From: Sciurus carolinensis
Taxonomy: Eukaryota > Chordata > Mammalia > Rodentia > Sciuridae
Length of the DNA stretch: 64,000 bases
NCBI RefSeq assembly: GCF_902686445.1
Contig: NC_062224.1
Coordinates: 52,141,156 to 52,205,155 of the forward strand
Direction of reading: 5' to 3'
Part shown: one piece after another, positions 24,060 to 35,896 of the stretch
Layout of the letters: each line of letters begins with the position of its first letter
How positions within the stretch are numbered: position 1 is the first letter of the stretch
Position numbers and translations under genes: made by a program
Notes under the pieces: model-generated
What the model saw: only the letters and a program-made list of their open reading frames with translations
Told to the model about the DNA's origin: nothing
Database searches by the model: none

Positions 24060-24640
24060 TAAAGGTGAAATATTGTTAGGTTCTGAGAATTTATATTTTC
24101 CAGAGATGCAGCATGTGCAACTCTGAAAGAGCAAGACAGGAAGGCAGGGGGCTACTCCAGGAGCTGAATCAGTTGCCATGACAGTAAACTTGAAATTGGG
24201 TATTATGGTGAAGACTTTAAGGACAGATTGCAAGGACTTGCTTATGGATTGAATGTGAGGTGAGAAAGGAATCAGGGATAAGGCCCAGGCTTTCTCCTGA
24301 GCAACTCGGTGAATAGTGGTACCACATAATGCCCTGGAGGGAGGAGAGGGGAAAGCAAAGTCGGGGGCATGCCCCCTGCTTGGGATAAGCATTGGTGACT
24401 CAGCAGGAGCCCTGGAACAGGCAGTGGATAAGAAACTCTGTATTGCAAGGAAGAGATCCAGTTGAAGCATCAAAAACACCCAGAGATCCATCTGGACATC
24501 AAAAACAGATAACTTAAAAAGCAAGGATCTAAGTGAAATTCACCAGCTAAGTCCAGAAAGAAAAATGTCCTGGAACTCCAGGGTTCCAGAGTATAGAAGG
24601 TAGGAGCGATGCAGTATGGAAAGTGAGGAGGAGAGGGCCA
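24060..24640 (+). repeat. Ancient interspersed repeat, family not named
   Basis: The order of phrases ggctactccaggagctg, tgcttatggattgaatgtg, aggaatcagggataaggc and tgagcaactcggtgaatagt matches a widespread old mammalian repeat that I recognise by pattern but cannot name with confidence. Pieces of what looks like the same family occur near 27060-27300 and 46640-48760. The long minus-strand open frame here (23874-24524, 216 codons) follows no known protein family and is probably chance in GC-richer repeat sequence. Confidence 0.5.
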
Positions 24641-27059
24641 TGAGCAGGAAGGGGACAAAGCTGTGTGGTACCCTATGTGACTGTCCCTCACTCTCTTCCT
24701 GAAACAAAGAGCTCTCTCTGTCCCATCCTCTCTCATCTACTGTTGGTTATTACAGATGGTCACTGTTTGTGATTTGTGCTGAGCTAGCAGTGCTCTTTCT
24801 GTAAGAGTGGCCCGGGGTGTTCAAGTCCCATTCATATTAGGCTTGAGCAGTACAGTGAGCAAGGAGGGTGCTGGGTTTCCATCCATTTAAGGTCATGTGA
24901 CTGCTTAAGTGCTGAGTAGTACAAAATCCAAAAGTTTTTTTTAAGTTTTGCACCTATGTTTTTAAGACTGCATGTGCATGTAGAAACATGTATGTGTGAG
25001 CACATATGGTACATAATTAAATTCACAATCAGTCCTGATTCTAGTAACAACAAACACCACTGGGTCTGAAACAACATAACAACTCTTAAAGAGCACTCAA
25101 CAATGGAAATTACAAAGTTAAGTATCTAATGTAAATAAGCATAAATAATGCAGGTTTGTTTTAATCCCAAGCTGTATTTTGTTTCTGATATAACGTATCT
25201 GTAATTCAGGAGTTCTCAGTTCAAGCTGTCTCCAGTTTGCCCTATCATGAATCACTTGTGTCTCATCATCTGATATACACAGGATCCTCTGAAGACTTGA
25301 CTTTTCCTCCCCTAGAAACAGCAACAGAAGTTGTTATAATTATTGTTCTCTATTTGTCTAACATGGCTCTTCAAATAGTATCTCATTATATTCTCATCTT
25401 TGAAGGAATGAGTAATCCTGGGAGAACCCTTGTTAATAATGTGGAATCAAATTATGCTAGCAGATATAAATTTCCATCAAAATTATGAGGGGATAGAGAG
25501 AAACTGAAGACTGTCAGTGACTATCACTTCTGAAGCCTGTGATACAGAGGAGAGAAAAATTATTGGTTCTCTAATTTAGAATCTCACTTGAAGATGAGAA
25601 TTTGGAAAATTAATTATTCTATTTGTCCTAAAGACAGGGAATTCTCCAATAATTTTATGTTCAAAGGAAACAAATATCTATATTGCTTCAATAGTATCTT
25701 CTGATACTGTTTTCATTATAGGTATCTGATTCCAATGTTTGTGAACTTATGTGATTCTCAATAAGAATAGATTCATTTACAGTATGTCTAACAATTTAAA
25801 TCTAGAACATTCCTATCTTTGTCATAGGACCAGAGAATATTATATATTAGAGAAAATCTTAATGATCCTCCAATTATGGAATAACTTTGATCACCAAAGA
25901 CCAGACTGAGTGTGCATCACTGAACCATTAAATGCTCAAAGTCAAGGCACATTTAATTCTCACATAGGCACTAATTCACAGAGATTCTCATTATTTCAAA
26001 TGATTTTCCTTTCCTACCAAACGAATGAGCACAGTCTGAAAATCACTAGGGATAATATAAACATACAGTAATTCTCTAGTATTTCCTGACATGGAATGGC
26101 AGGCACCATTTAAACACATGAATGGTTTGGGGAAGAAATATCACAGTGTCAACAAAAACCTAATTAATCATGTATGGATCAGGAGAGGTCGCCATTGAAA
26201 GAATTCACTGTTTTATTTTACTTAGTATTTACTTTTAAAACTTTTCTAATCATAACAGTAAGATTAAGGTGCACTAGACTAAATCAGGAACTTGTCTGGA
26301 GAAAAAATGCAGAATTTAAAACTAGTCCTGCCACATCTTAAAAATATGTGTATTTTGTTTGTTCAACATTCCTGCAGCTAATAGTGGCACTGTACAGTGT
26401 ATTAATGATGTCATGCACTGAGTTCTAGGGTCACTGTGAGGTCAAACCAAAAGAAATACTAAAGTGATGATCATTGCATACAAAATGTGGCTTTGGGGCA
26501 AGTACTCCTAGAGGCTCTGAGTTCAAGATTCAAAAACTCTCCATGACCTGAAGAGTCTGGAGGATTCAGTGTCTTACTAGGACTGAAAATTCACCAGAAA
26601 AGTGAAAAATGGAAACAGACCACAAATGATAAATAGTTTGTGCTGGCCTTCTTAGTTTCTTCAACTGAAAGGATCATTGTTGCTGGAATGTAATGATCTT
26701 GTCATCGAAAGGGTCACTAATCACATGCTATTTTCTTCTCACTGTAAGTGCCCTAAGCATTTTCATGGACCTCTTAAAGGAATAACAAATTTTAAAACTA
26801 TGATTCTCATATATTATAGACTAATTGGATACTACATTTTCCTTAATAATCTCTCAAGAAAAATAAACTGAAGCTTGGGTTATTTGTGACTCTAGGAACA
26901 CTTGCAAATTCACAGCACTTGTGCCTGCTTCTTCCATCTTCTCTACTGGACTGCAGTCTCAGAAATGGCAGGATCTGGGTGACTCATTCTTTCATTCATC
27001 AGCTATTTAAAAGATCCCTAATGCAAGCCACCCCACCTATCAAGCCCTGAGAAGACAAC
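24641..27059. other. Intergenic, nothing recognised
   Basis: No coding frame, RNA gene or named repeat was seen. Sequence is moderately AT-rich and looks unique. Confidence 0.5.
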
Positions 27060-27780
27060 TTAGAGCCCTTGCACAGCACAGGGTCCTGCGCCAGTGATGT
27101 TAGTTCAGCAAGGAGACCTACAGCAAGATGAAGCAAAGGTGCATGGAGCAGGAGACTGTTGGAGCAGGGGGTGGCCAGGGAAGGACTTCCAGAGAGGAAC
27201 ATGGACACCCGAGTCTGAAGGATGGGGAGTTCACTCCATTCCAGGTGCCAGGACTCGAGGGGACAAATGCTCTGTGCAGGGAGAACACCTCAGGTGGTAA
27301 TTAAAGCAAGAGCAGACCCTGGGCAGAAAGAAATGCAACACAGACACAGCTGATAGGTGGAGAGAAGGACAGCAGAGGTGAAGCACAGAGTGAGCAAGGA
27401 AGGTGCTGGGAAATGAAGATGGGGAAAGGGGTCCATCAGGAAGCCAGGGTGGAGCGGGCACAAGGCGAAGAAGTGGGATCTCTGTTAACAGAAACAGAAG
27501 CCCTGAATACACAGGGGTGTGACCAGAGATGCTATGAAGGTAAGACTGTGGAGCACAGTACAGAGGCCAGTGGGCATTCAGAGAGAAGCTACTGTGGTCT
27601 GGGACCTCACATCAGTGAAGGTGTCTGTAGACCAGCCTCGGTGGAGTGGTGGAGAGACAGAAATTCTCATTTCTCTCTGCTCACATCCCAAGAGAATGCC
27701 ATGCACACTGTAGAGAACACAATGCTCTTTGAGAAAATGCATTTAAGGTGTTAGATTTATCTTTGGGTGTAAAAATAAAG
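27060..27780 (+). repeat. Ancient interspersed repeat pieces, family not named
   Basis: Phrases such as tggccagggaaggacttcc, ggagttcactccattccagg and caagagcagaccctgggcag match the upstream part of the same old repeat type as at 24060 and 46640. Open frames of 60-110 codons in both strands have no family features. Confidence 0.4.
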
Positions 27781-29344
27781 ACCTTAAGGGGCCCTGATAT
27801 CATTACCAGCATTGCTGGAGTCACAGTTATATTCTGTTGCCTCTAAAGAAGACGGAAGGTTGAACAGGCTGTAATGGGAGGCTATGTGCGTCTTCCAACT
27901 GCCTGGAAATCAGAAGGCAGAATTTCCACTTAGGAAAATAAAAGAGAAATGGGAAGGAAAAATAGTCATTTCGTCAGGCAACATTGGGTCTTTGAGAAGG
28001 GCAAAAGGGATCCTTACTGCTATCAACCTGCCTACATCCTGTTCATGTCCCAAATCTCCAAAACACATTCGTACTCCAACTTAGAAGTCACCAGCGAGCA
28101 TTCAGAATTCAACCAGGTGTCTGTATTTAAACATCATGATATATTCTTTCTTTTCCCCCCTTCCAATATAATCTATTTGATTCACCAGCAATCTGTGGGT
28201 TACACAGTTTGCTCCCACTTTTAAAAAAGTTACCATTTCCCAATATAAACTAAAGTGATTTCAAAGCCTCCAAAAGAAGAGGTGAGGCCTGAGAGCACTA
28301 CTGATCTTCTTGGATCGGGTGTTTCAAGGCTTAGAAATATTCTAAAGTAGAGCAAGAAAATACACAAATATGGAGTCCAGATTTTGGTCATCCTCACTTC
28401 AGATGTCAGTAAACTCTCAACTCCAGAGAAGTTTGGGGTGTAGGAACAATGTGGGGACCAACTTGGAGTAAATATTCATTGCCTCATAGAATCTACTCAC
28501 CACTGCACCACCAGCAGGCATTTGTCTCTGCTTATCCTCACCCTCCTCTTTGGTCTCCAGGGACTGATGTACTTAGGGTTAATCTGTACCTTTCCACACC
28601 TTTGCCTTTGCTCATCCTCACCAAACTATTCCTTTGTTAACTTGACTTTCAGCTGTCTCAATTTTTTCTTAGGTTCTGTCATGACATTTCCCTTTAACTA
28701 ATACAGTACTGGAAATACATTTTAGAAATCAGTTATTTCCTGCCAGAATGCAGGCAATTTAGAACATACAGGTATGGTGAAGAGAATGAATCAGAGTAAT
28801 CGGGCCAGGGTATAGAGACTGCCACTACACCTGTGCTGCTATGTGCTCAGGAAGACCCACCAGGCACAACTGGAAAATCAGGGAACAAGTAACTGAATTA
28901 CAACACTCCTGACTCATTCTGGAGATGGAAGATCATGACGGTGTCATTTTGCATATGATCTTAATGGTCAAGTCCCTTAGTATGACTTGTATATAATTTG
29001 ATTTATTTAAATATGAACTAATAAAATATTTAGACAAATAAAGTCTAATAAATCAAATTAGAAACATGATACATGTGCAAGCTCAAAGGTTGTAACTCAC
29101 ACAGCACTTCAACATTATCTCAGATTTGACACAGGTAATAGATATCTAAGATTAAGAGTGGTTTTGACCTACTAGGAACAGGAAAAAGCAAATGTTTAGA
29201 AATTTTAAGTCCCTTATCTAAATCATTCAGACAGTTAGTTTACAAAGATAGAACTTACATCTGGGTCTTTCTGATTCAAAGTCCCCTGGTTCCTTCTATG
29301 ATGTCATATTTTCTTTTATCTTTCATTTTTTAAAAATATTTTTA
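27781..29344. other. Intergenic, nothing recognised
   Basis: No coding signal or named repeat seen. Confidence 0.5.
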
Positions 29345-29453
29345 GTTCTAGATGGACATGATATTTACCTTTTAATGTGGTGCTGAGAATTGAACCCAGT
29401 GCCTCACACATGCTAGGCAAGCACTCTACCACTGAGCCATAACCCCAGCCCCT
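29345..29453 (-). repeat. ID SINE
   Basis: The minus strand reads ggggctggggttatggctca, agtggtagagtgcttgcc and actgggttcaattctcagca, with the tail toward lower coordinates. Confidence 0.95.
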
Positions 29454-31469
29454 GAGTTACCCTTCTGCTCCTGAAAATGAGAATCCAATATCTACTTTCC
29501 TTTCATGGAATTAGCCAAACCTGCTAACAAGAGCTGGAGATGGGAAGATGTAATTATTCAGGAAAAAAAGAATATGTGAGTAATGAGGAAGAAAGGTGCC
29601 TGGTCCCACAAAGATCATGAACAGGCAGCTGTTAATTCTCAGGACTTCATGTGCTACACCTTTTCTTCCTCATATACCAATGGATCTGTTAAGGGGTTGA
29701 TCATTATGCTCCCTTCAGGAGGACAGGTGAGGTTTTTGTTTTTCAGACTTTATGTTGGACAAAAAAAGGGAAGGAGGGAAGCTGGAAGAAAGAAAACTAA
29801 AAAGAATTAGATTACTTGCTAGGAAGGGTGGGCAAATGGGTGAGGATGATTCCTTGGGACCATCTAGAAGGATTACCTAACTTCCAGGAGGGTACTCCCC
29901 ATCTCCATTTCCCAAAAAGGCTTTTTCCAAAGCAGATAGGCCTTGAGGCCTCCTTGGACCATGAGTGCAGGGATTCTGGGCTCGCAAACTCTGGGTTTGC
30001 AGAGTTGCCCTGGTGGCTATTGTCCTGTGGAGATGAATGTCCTTATGCAGATTCATTCAGTCTCCCCAGCTATTTAGCTGCAACCCTATTTTACCTGGAC
30101 ATTAGATCACTTTTCACTTTCTCCTAAATTCTTGGTGAGGAAGTTTGAATTCTGTCAGAACGTTGCTGGTTTCATTAGATTCTCAACTCAGAACACCATA
30201 ATCCAGGGGAAAAATACCCCAATGGACTAGGAGTCATAAAAAGGTAGTCACAGCGCCACCTGCTATGAGGCAGGGCAGCAGCAGCACTCACCTAGAGAGG
30301 CTCCCCAGGCTGCTGGTCTTGCCCTCCTGCAGAGGTGGTGGCAATGCACATGAAGCCCATAGCAGGAACATGAGTGAGGAACCATAACTCAAGAGAGAAG
30401 ATACTCTTGCAGAAGAGAGCTCGTCCTCCATGAAAAGGAACTGCTAAAGAGACATCACCACGAAGGGCTCCCCTTGGGAGAACTGAATGAATGTTAGATG
30501 TGACCATTTCCTGTTCTGCTTCTTTCCTGATTGGTACACTGGCCTCTACTTTGAAAGAGCACTGGGGTGAGTGGTCAGTTATGCTTCTCACTTGCTTGGC
30601 TTTTTAAGGAAGATATGTCACACAGGTTAAGAAGAAGCCACAGGTGCGTAGGCCCTAAGACTGTGGGAGTTTTTAAGAACAAGCAGCTGCTATGAGCTTG
30701 GACAAAGGCTCAGACTCCTGCCTGGCTCCCTTGGTTGGCAGCACCCTTGTGTCCTCATGGACAGGCTTAGAGCTGGGGCATGGCTAGTGTCTGGGAACTG
30801 CAGTTTCTCTAGTAGAAAAGAGACATCTGACATATCCTCATCATGCCCACAACCTCACCACAGGCCAAGGCAAGATGGTAAGCTAATTGCTATGCCCAGA
30901 GATGAGAACCTGCAACAGAGCTGGACTCAGTCTCAATCACAAAGATTCTCAGAAATTCTTTGAACAGAAGAAAACCAAGACTCCAGCTAAGTTTTTTGTT
31001 CGCACCAGCAAGAGGTATACTTCCTCATGGTAAAGAAAGAGAAATTCTCCAGTTTCTGTATTTGTGTCCTGTGAAACTGGGGGAACGTAAGCATGTGAAG
31101 GCCACTGTCTTCTTAACAACAGCAAGGGAAACACATCCTGAGAACCACAGGAGAATGTAGTCCTCTAAGGATGCTCCAGTTACAGCTTAACTAGGGTCCA
31201 GTATGACTGCACCATGGCAGGAGAGACCAGGGTGCTGCCAAGGGCTTATTCAGGCATGGAAAGGAGAACCAGGGTGGCAGATCATCCCCCACCTAACATC
31301 ATCACTCAGTGTCACCATCTGAGATCAGCCCCACTGTCCACCAGTATTGCACATCATGTTACTCTGCAAGGTTTTCCAACACTTTGGAATTTCTGGGGCA
31401 AACTTTTCTTGGAAGATATTCTGAGAAAATGAAGGAATGTAGCAGAGTTTCTACAAAGATGTTATCATA
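29454..31469. other. Intergenic, nothing recognised
   Basis: Open frames up to about 100 codons exist on both strands (for example 29816-30127 plus and 30292-30591 minus) but show no domain, repeat or compositional feature of a real protein. Confidence 0.5.
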
Positions 31470-31580
31470 CAAGTTCCTCGAGGGCAGGGATGGTGCTTAC
31501 TCAGTCAGACCTTATCCTCAACAAACGTCTGGAACAAAAATACCAATTAATAGCGTATGGCACAGAGCAATGGCTGAAGA
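31470..31580 (+). repeat. L2-like LINE 3' fragment
   Basis: The L2-like 3' signature acaagttcctcgagggcagg, then gatggtgcttactcagtc and tatggcacagagcaatggct, diverged. Confidence 0.6.
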
Positions 31581-31584
31581 ATGA

Positions 31585-31775
31585 CTCTTCCTAACCGTGT
31601 GGCCTATGGCAAGCTGCTCCAACTCTCAGGAGCTCAGTCTCCTCATCTGGAAAAGGAGGACGGTAACAGCATCTCCTACAACATAATTGTTAGGAGGTCC
31701 CAGTCTTGGGATATTGTGTGGCACTACCTACTTATGGTAAGTCCTATGCAAATACTTGATGAATAATCAAGTTCA
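31585..31775 (+). repeat. MIR SINE
   Basis: MIR order is clear: cgtgtggcctatggcaagct, ctcagtctcctcatctgg, aaaaggaggacggtaacagc, ataattgttaggag. Confidence 0.8.
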
Positions 31776-32224
31776 AGTTATGAACCTGTAACTGGGACAG
31801 CATTCCTTCCTTTTAAAGAGCTGAGTTTTGGGTGAATGACCATGACTCTCATATGCCTTCTAACTATGTGACTGGCACATGAACATCACGATGTCATATG
31901 CAGAACATCTTCAGGATGGTAATAGTGATATGAAGTTTGGAAGAATTAAGAGGGACCTGTTAGCCACATCATGGGGCTTCCTCCATGCCCTGCCCCTCCC
32001 CCCTGGCAGGAAGGGAGGAAATCCACCTGTAGATGGTTATGATACTGAGAAGAATTGAATTAACTCTCTTTTTTAACATGGTGGGGGCAAAATAGTCTTA
32101 GATTTCTAAAATAAAGTCATTTTAAATAAAGTTATTTGGTTAAAAAATATTTCTTAGACAAGGAAAGATACATAAAATGAAAAGGAAATATTTTCCCTTT
32201 CCCCTGATCTGTGGTTCAAATCCC

Positions 32225-33060
32225 AGTGCCTCCACTCACATTACTGTCCAGGGTCTTGCTTTGTTCCTGCCACTTAAATGTAATCTGTAAGTCTCTCCAT
32301 ATCAGCATACTGAGATTGCCCTCATTTTTAACTAGTTATGTACTTTTAATGGATTTACCATACTGATTTAACCAGGGCTATAGTGATGTTAGATTATTTC
32401 CAATTTGTGAGAGTAGCAAATGTTCTTGAATGTATAAAGGTGTTATTTGTTACCTAATTGACTTTTAGGTGAATTACCAGCAGTGATACTGACAAGTCAA
32501 AGGTTACCTGTACCTAACATTTGACAGATGTTGCAAAGTTTCTCTAAAATTGTTGCAGCAATTCAAATTCCCAGTAAGATTCATGAAAGTACTGGTTCCC
32601 CATCAATTCACTGACTGTAAGGGTCCACACACTTTAAAACTTTTCAAGATTAATGGATAAAAAGGGAGTTTTCACTGTCTCAATTTGAATTCATTTCATT
32701 GTGGCAAGGGTTTAGCACATTTTCATATTTACAAGTGCACAGATTTATTTCACTGTCTGCCCATGTACCTTGCCATTTTTTCTACTCTCTTATGTCTTTT
32801 TAATGATATGATGAGGCATATGCAAATGAAAGAAACTAGTCCTGTGCTTTGACACTGAATGTATTTTTTGCCAGTTTACCATTTGTCTTTAAGACTTTAT
32901 TTCTATTTTTAGCATTCCTGGATCCCAGGTTTTATATCACACTTGAAAGGCCCTTCCTCATTCAAAAATTATTATTATTTTAAGGAGTCCAACCTGTTTT
33001 TTCAAATAGAACTTCCATTTTAAGATGCTGCTGATCCTCCTCTGTCATATCAAGTTGTGA
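32225..33060 (-). repeat. Old L1 (L1M-type) fragment
   Basis: Antisense of old L1 ORF2/3' end. Phrases include gattatttccaatttgtgag, tgacaagtcaaaggttacct, tgacagatgttgcaaagttt and gcacattttcatatttac. Strong divergence and indels. Confidence 0.65.
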
Positions 33061-33140
33061 ACTCATCTTTTCACTTGCTGACTTGCCCACTTTACTGAAA
33101 GGGCAGGATTTCTGAATTCTATAAATTTATTTTATCAGTA

Positions 33141-33628
33141 TTATGGTTTAGATATGTGATGTCCTCCAGAATGCTCATTGTGACACAATGCAAGAAAGTT
33201 TAGAGATTACAAGAAGCTTAACCTCTTCAGTGCATTAGTTCCCTGATAGGGATGAACTTGGTGATATCTGTAGGCAGGTATGGTATGGTTGGAAGATGTG
33301 GGACCCTGGGGCTATGCTTTGGTGTTTATATTTTGTCCTAGTGAGGAGAGCTCCAGCTGGGCTCTCTCTCTTTCTCCCCCCTTCTCCATCTCCCATTCTC
33401 CCTCCCTCTCCCCTTCCTGGTGTGATGTCTTGAGTCCCTTCCCTCCACCACACTCTGTGAACACATCTGCCATGATGTTTAGAGCCTCACCTCTAGCCCC
33501 AAGGAATGGAAGCAGCCTTCTATAAACTGAGACCTCTGAAACTGTGAGTCCCCAAATAAACTGTTCCTCCTCTAATTGTACATGTCAGGGCTTTTGGTCA
33601 CAGCACTGAAAATGCTCACTAAAACAGG
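33141..33628 (+). repeat. MaLR-type (MST/THE-like) solo LTR
   Basis: The phrase order is characteristic: tatggtttagatatgtga, gacacaatgcaagaaagttt, ctgatagggatgaacttggt, atctgtaggcaggtatgg, then ataaactgagacctctgaaa, ccccaaataaactgttcctc and cttttggtcacagcactgaa. It has a TATA-like gtttatattttg and an AATAAA. A possible 5-bp agtat occurs just outside both ends, consistent with the 5-bp duplications of this class, but the exact edges are unclear. Confidence 0.85.
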
Positions 33629-33629
33629 G

Positions 33630-34030
33630 AGTATATGGCTTTAAAGAAGAATGCAATTTTGGCATTTGCTGGTAAATGGATGAGTTAAAGAATATCATGA
33701 TAAGTGAAATAAGCCAAGTCCAAAGAACCAAAGGCCCTATGTTTTCTCTGATATGCCTAAGCTAATTCACAGTAAGGGAGTGGGGATAGGGAAGGAGAGA
33801 GTTACTGCATATTAGGCAGAGGAGAGTGAAGGCAGGGGAATGGGTATGGGGGAAGAAATGATAGTAGAGTGAAACAGACAATATTGCATCATGTACATGT
33901 ATGACTACATGTTTGTTGTGATCCTGCAATATGTACAATCAGAAAAATGAGAGATTAAACTCTATGTATGATCTATCAAAATGTATTCTACTGTCATGTA
34001 CAACTAATTAGAATAAAAATAAAAAAAATT
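33630..34030 (+). repeat. L1 3' UTR fragment
   Basis: It matches the 3' end of the other L1s here: tttggcatttgctggtaaat, aatatcatgataagtgaaat, and an end with cattctactgtcatgtac before an A-rich tail. Confidence 0.85.
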
Positions 34031-34199
34031 TTAAAAGCAAGAAGCCTATCGGTACTATAAAATCTTGCTTCAAGAAATAATGAAAATTCAGAGTGTGTGT
34101 GTTGTGTTTCTGTTCAAACTTGCCTCTTTTCATGGAGATATATCTCAGCATGGCAGCTAACTAGGGAAATCTTCAGTGCTTCTTGACTATTGTATTACT

Positions 34200-34536
34200 T
34201 ACTGAAGAGCTAATGCATTTATACATTGTGATAAATCATACATAAACAGTATAATTTCTCAATTTTCAGATTGTACATATTGTAGAATAATATGTCAAGC
34301 AGTCATACATACACATTAATAATGTCTGTTTCATCCTACTAGTCTTCCTACCCCCATATACCTTCCCCTCCTTTCACTTCCCTCTACCTAATCTAAAGTA
34401 ACTCTGCTCTTCCCTACCACATCCCTAATTGTGAATTAGCATCCCATATCAGAGATGCATTCAGTCATTGGTATTGGAGGTTTGGCTTATTTCACTTAGC
34501 ATGATATTCTCCAACTCCACTAATTCTTCATTAGGG
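34200..34536 (-). repeat. L1 3' UTR fragment
   Basis: Antisense L1 3' end: gtacatattgtagaataata near the tail side and ggcttatttcacttagcatg near 34490. It lies about 170 bp from an L1 3' UTR in the other orientation. Confidence 0.8.
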
Positions 34537-34544
34537 TATTTTTA

Positions 34545-34988
34545 ATAAATGGTCTTTCTTGGTCTCTATTGGGAAAACACTATTCAAAGTGTGGTCTCTG
34601 GTGTAATGTACAAAGCTGCTCCCCCCACCCTTTCCATTGCAGCCATTTTCTCTGACTCCCAAACACTTGTCAATCTGTGAACATCCTAGCTAGGTATGGG
34701 TTCATCAGTCAGCTTGCAAGTATCCTTCTCTGATATTGGTCCCCTGTTAGCCCGGCGCAATTCAATGGCTTTACCGTAGCTACCCCACCATCTTTCCTCA
34801 ACCTTCTGTCGCTCCTCCTCACTTTCTCTATCCTCCTGGCTTTCACACTCTCTAGCACACACCCTTTCTCATTTTCTTTCTTTTCCTCTCATTTTCTCTC
34901 TTACCCTGCAGGGAGACACTCTGTTTGCTTAATAAACTCCCTTATGTGATTTCCTGTGTCCGGCGTGGTTTCCGTGGGATTCCTTACA
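34545..34988 (+). repeat. ERV LTR, class unassigned
   Basis: A CT-rich, CpG-containing segment ends with a poly(A) signal (ttaataaactcc near 34930), a GT-rich stretch and ...ttccttACA at 34988. It is followed by a PBS-like tctggtctggtgc. These are LTR 3'-end features on the plus strand. The 5' edge is not clear and no target duplication was found. Confidence 0.6.
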
Positions 34989-35760
34989 TCTGGTCTGGTG
35001 CAGATTTGCAAATTGTTACATATTTGCAATGATATAGAAATTGAGAATAAGATTTTTTTTTAATTTTATAGAAGTTTGACTGAGTCATTTTATGATGATG
35101 GAATCTAACAATAACAAAATCAGAAGTTATGGCTTTGTTTTCTAATTTCAATGTCCTAATAATTCATTTATCATTTACAAAAGTCTCCCTTAGAGCAAAA
35201 CAAAGATGAGGTCATGCCCTGTATCAGTGAACCACAATAGAATGCAATTATTAATTTTGTGAAAATGGGCATGAAGTAAAGAAGATATAAGGGAAAATGA
35301 GGACAGAGTTAGCTTAAATTGAGGTTTGTAATTCCTAAAAATGGTCTGAGAACTGGCATTTTTTTGTATGTTGGAAATCTCCTGTTTACATGACATGTTT
35401 ATTCATGTTTCTTGTTTACTCTTAATATGCTCTACTTATTCTATTTTATGGAAAAACTAGCTTACTTTTGTTATCATCAAAGCCAAATAAATCATCAATG
35501 CCAAACAAGAATTTAAATCAATTAAAAGTCTTATTAAGAATAAAGTTACTTTCACATTTGTTACAATCATAGTAAATACATTTTTGGCATAAAGGCACAG
35601 CCTTTGTTTGAGTTTAAAATATCCCAAACTGCAAGATTACATATATAAAACTCCACTGTTGTTTATGTAATAATGGATTAACCAAATTAAAATTTATACT
35701 ATGTATTATAAAATAAAATGGAAATAATTTACTCATAAGATTCATATTTAAGTTATCTTT
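34989..35760. other. AT-rich intergenic, nothing recognised
   Basis: No coding frame or repeat was seen. The end nearest 35896 is likely 3' UTR of the CTAGE retrocopy. Confidence 0.5.
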
Positions 35761-35896
35761 ATTTACAAAGAACCATCCTAAGGATGAGAATTCCATTAAT
35801 CTTCAATCGAAGCAAAAGTAGAGTCACTGAAGTAAAAGCAGTTAAACTAAAAATAAGATAAGTCAAATTACTTTTGAAGAAAGATCAAAAATATTG

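Noticed and set aside
23874..24524. 216-codon minus-strand open frame
   Set aside because: No domain, repeat or composition of a real protein; it overlaps sequence that looks like an old interspersed repeat. Kept only as a note.
29345..29453. tRNA-like A and B boxes in this and the other ID elements
   Set aside because: They are SINEs with A-rich tails and no tRNA cloverleaf; not tRNA genes.
30292..30591. 99-codon minus-strand frame ending at a good donor-like ctaggtgagt
   Set aside because: The stop codon itself forms the splice-like site; no family match and no partner exon. Treated as coincidence.
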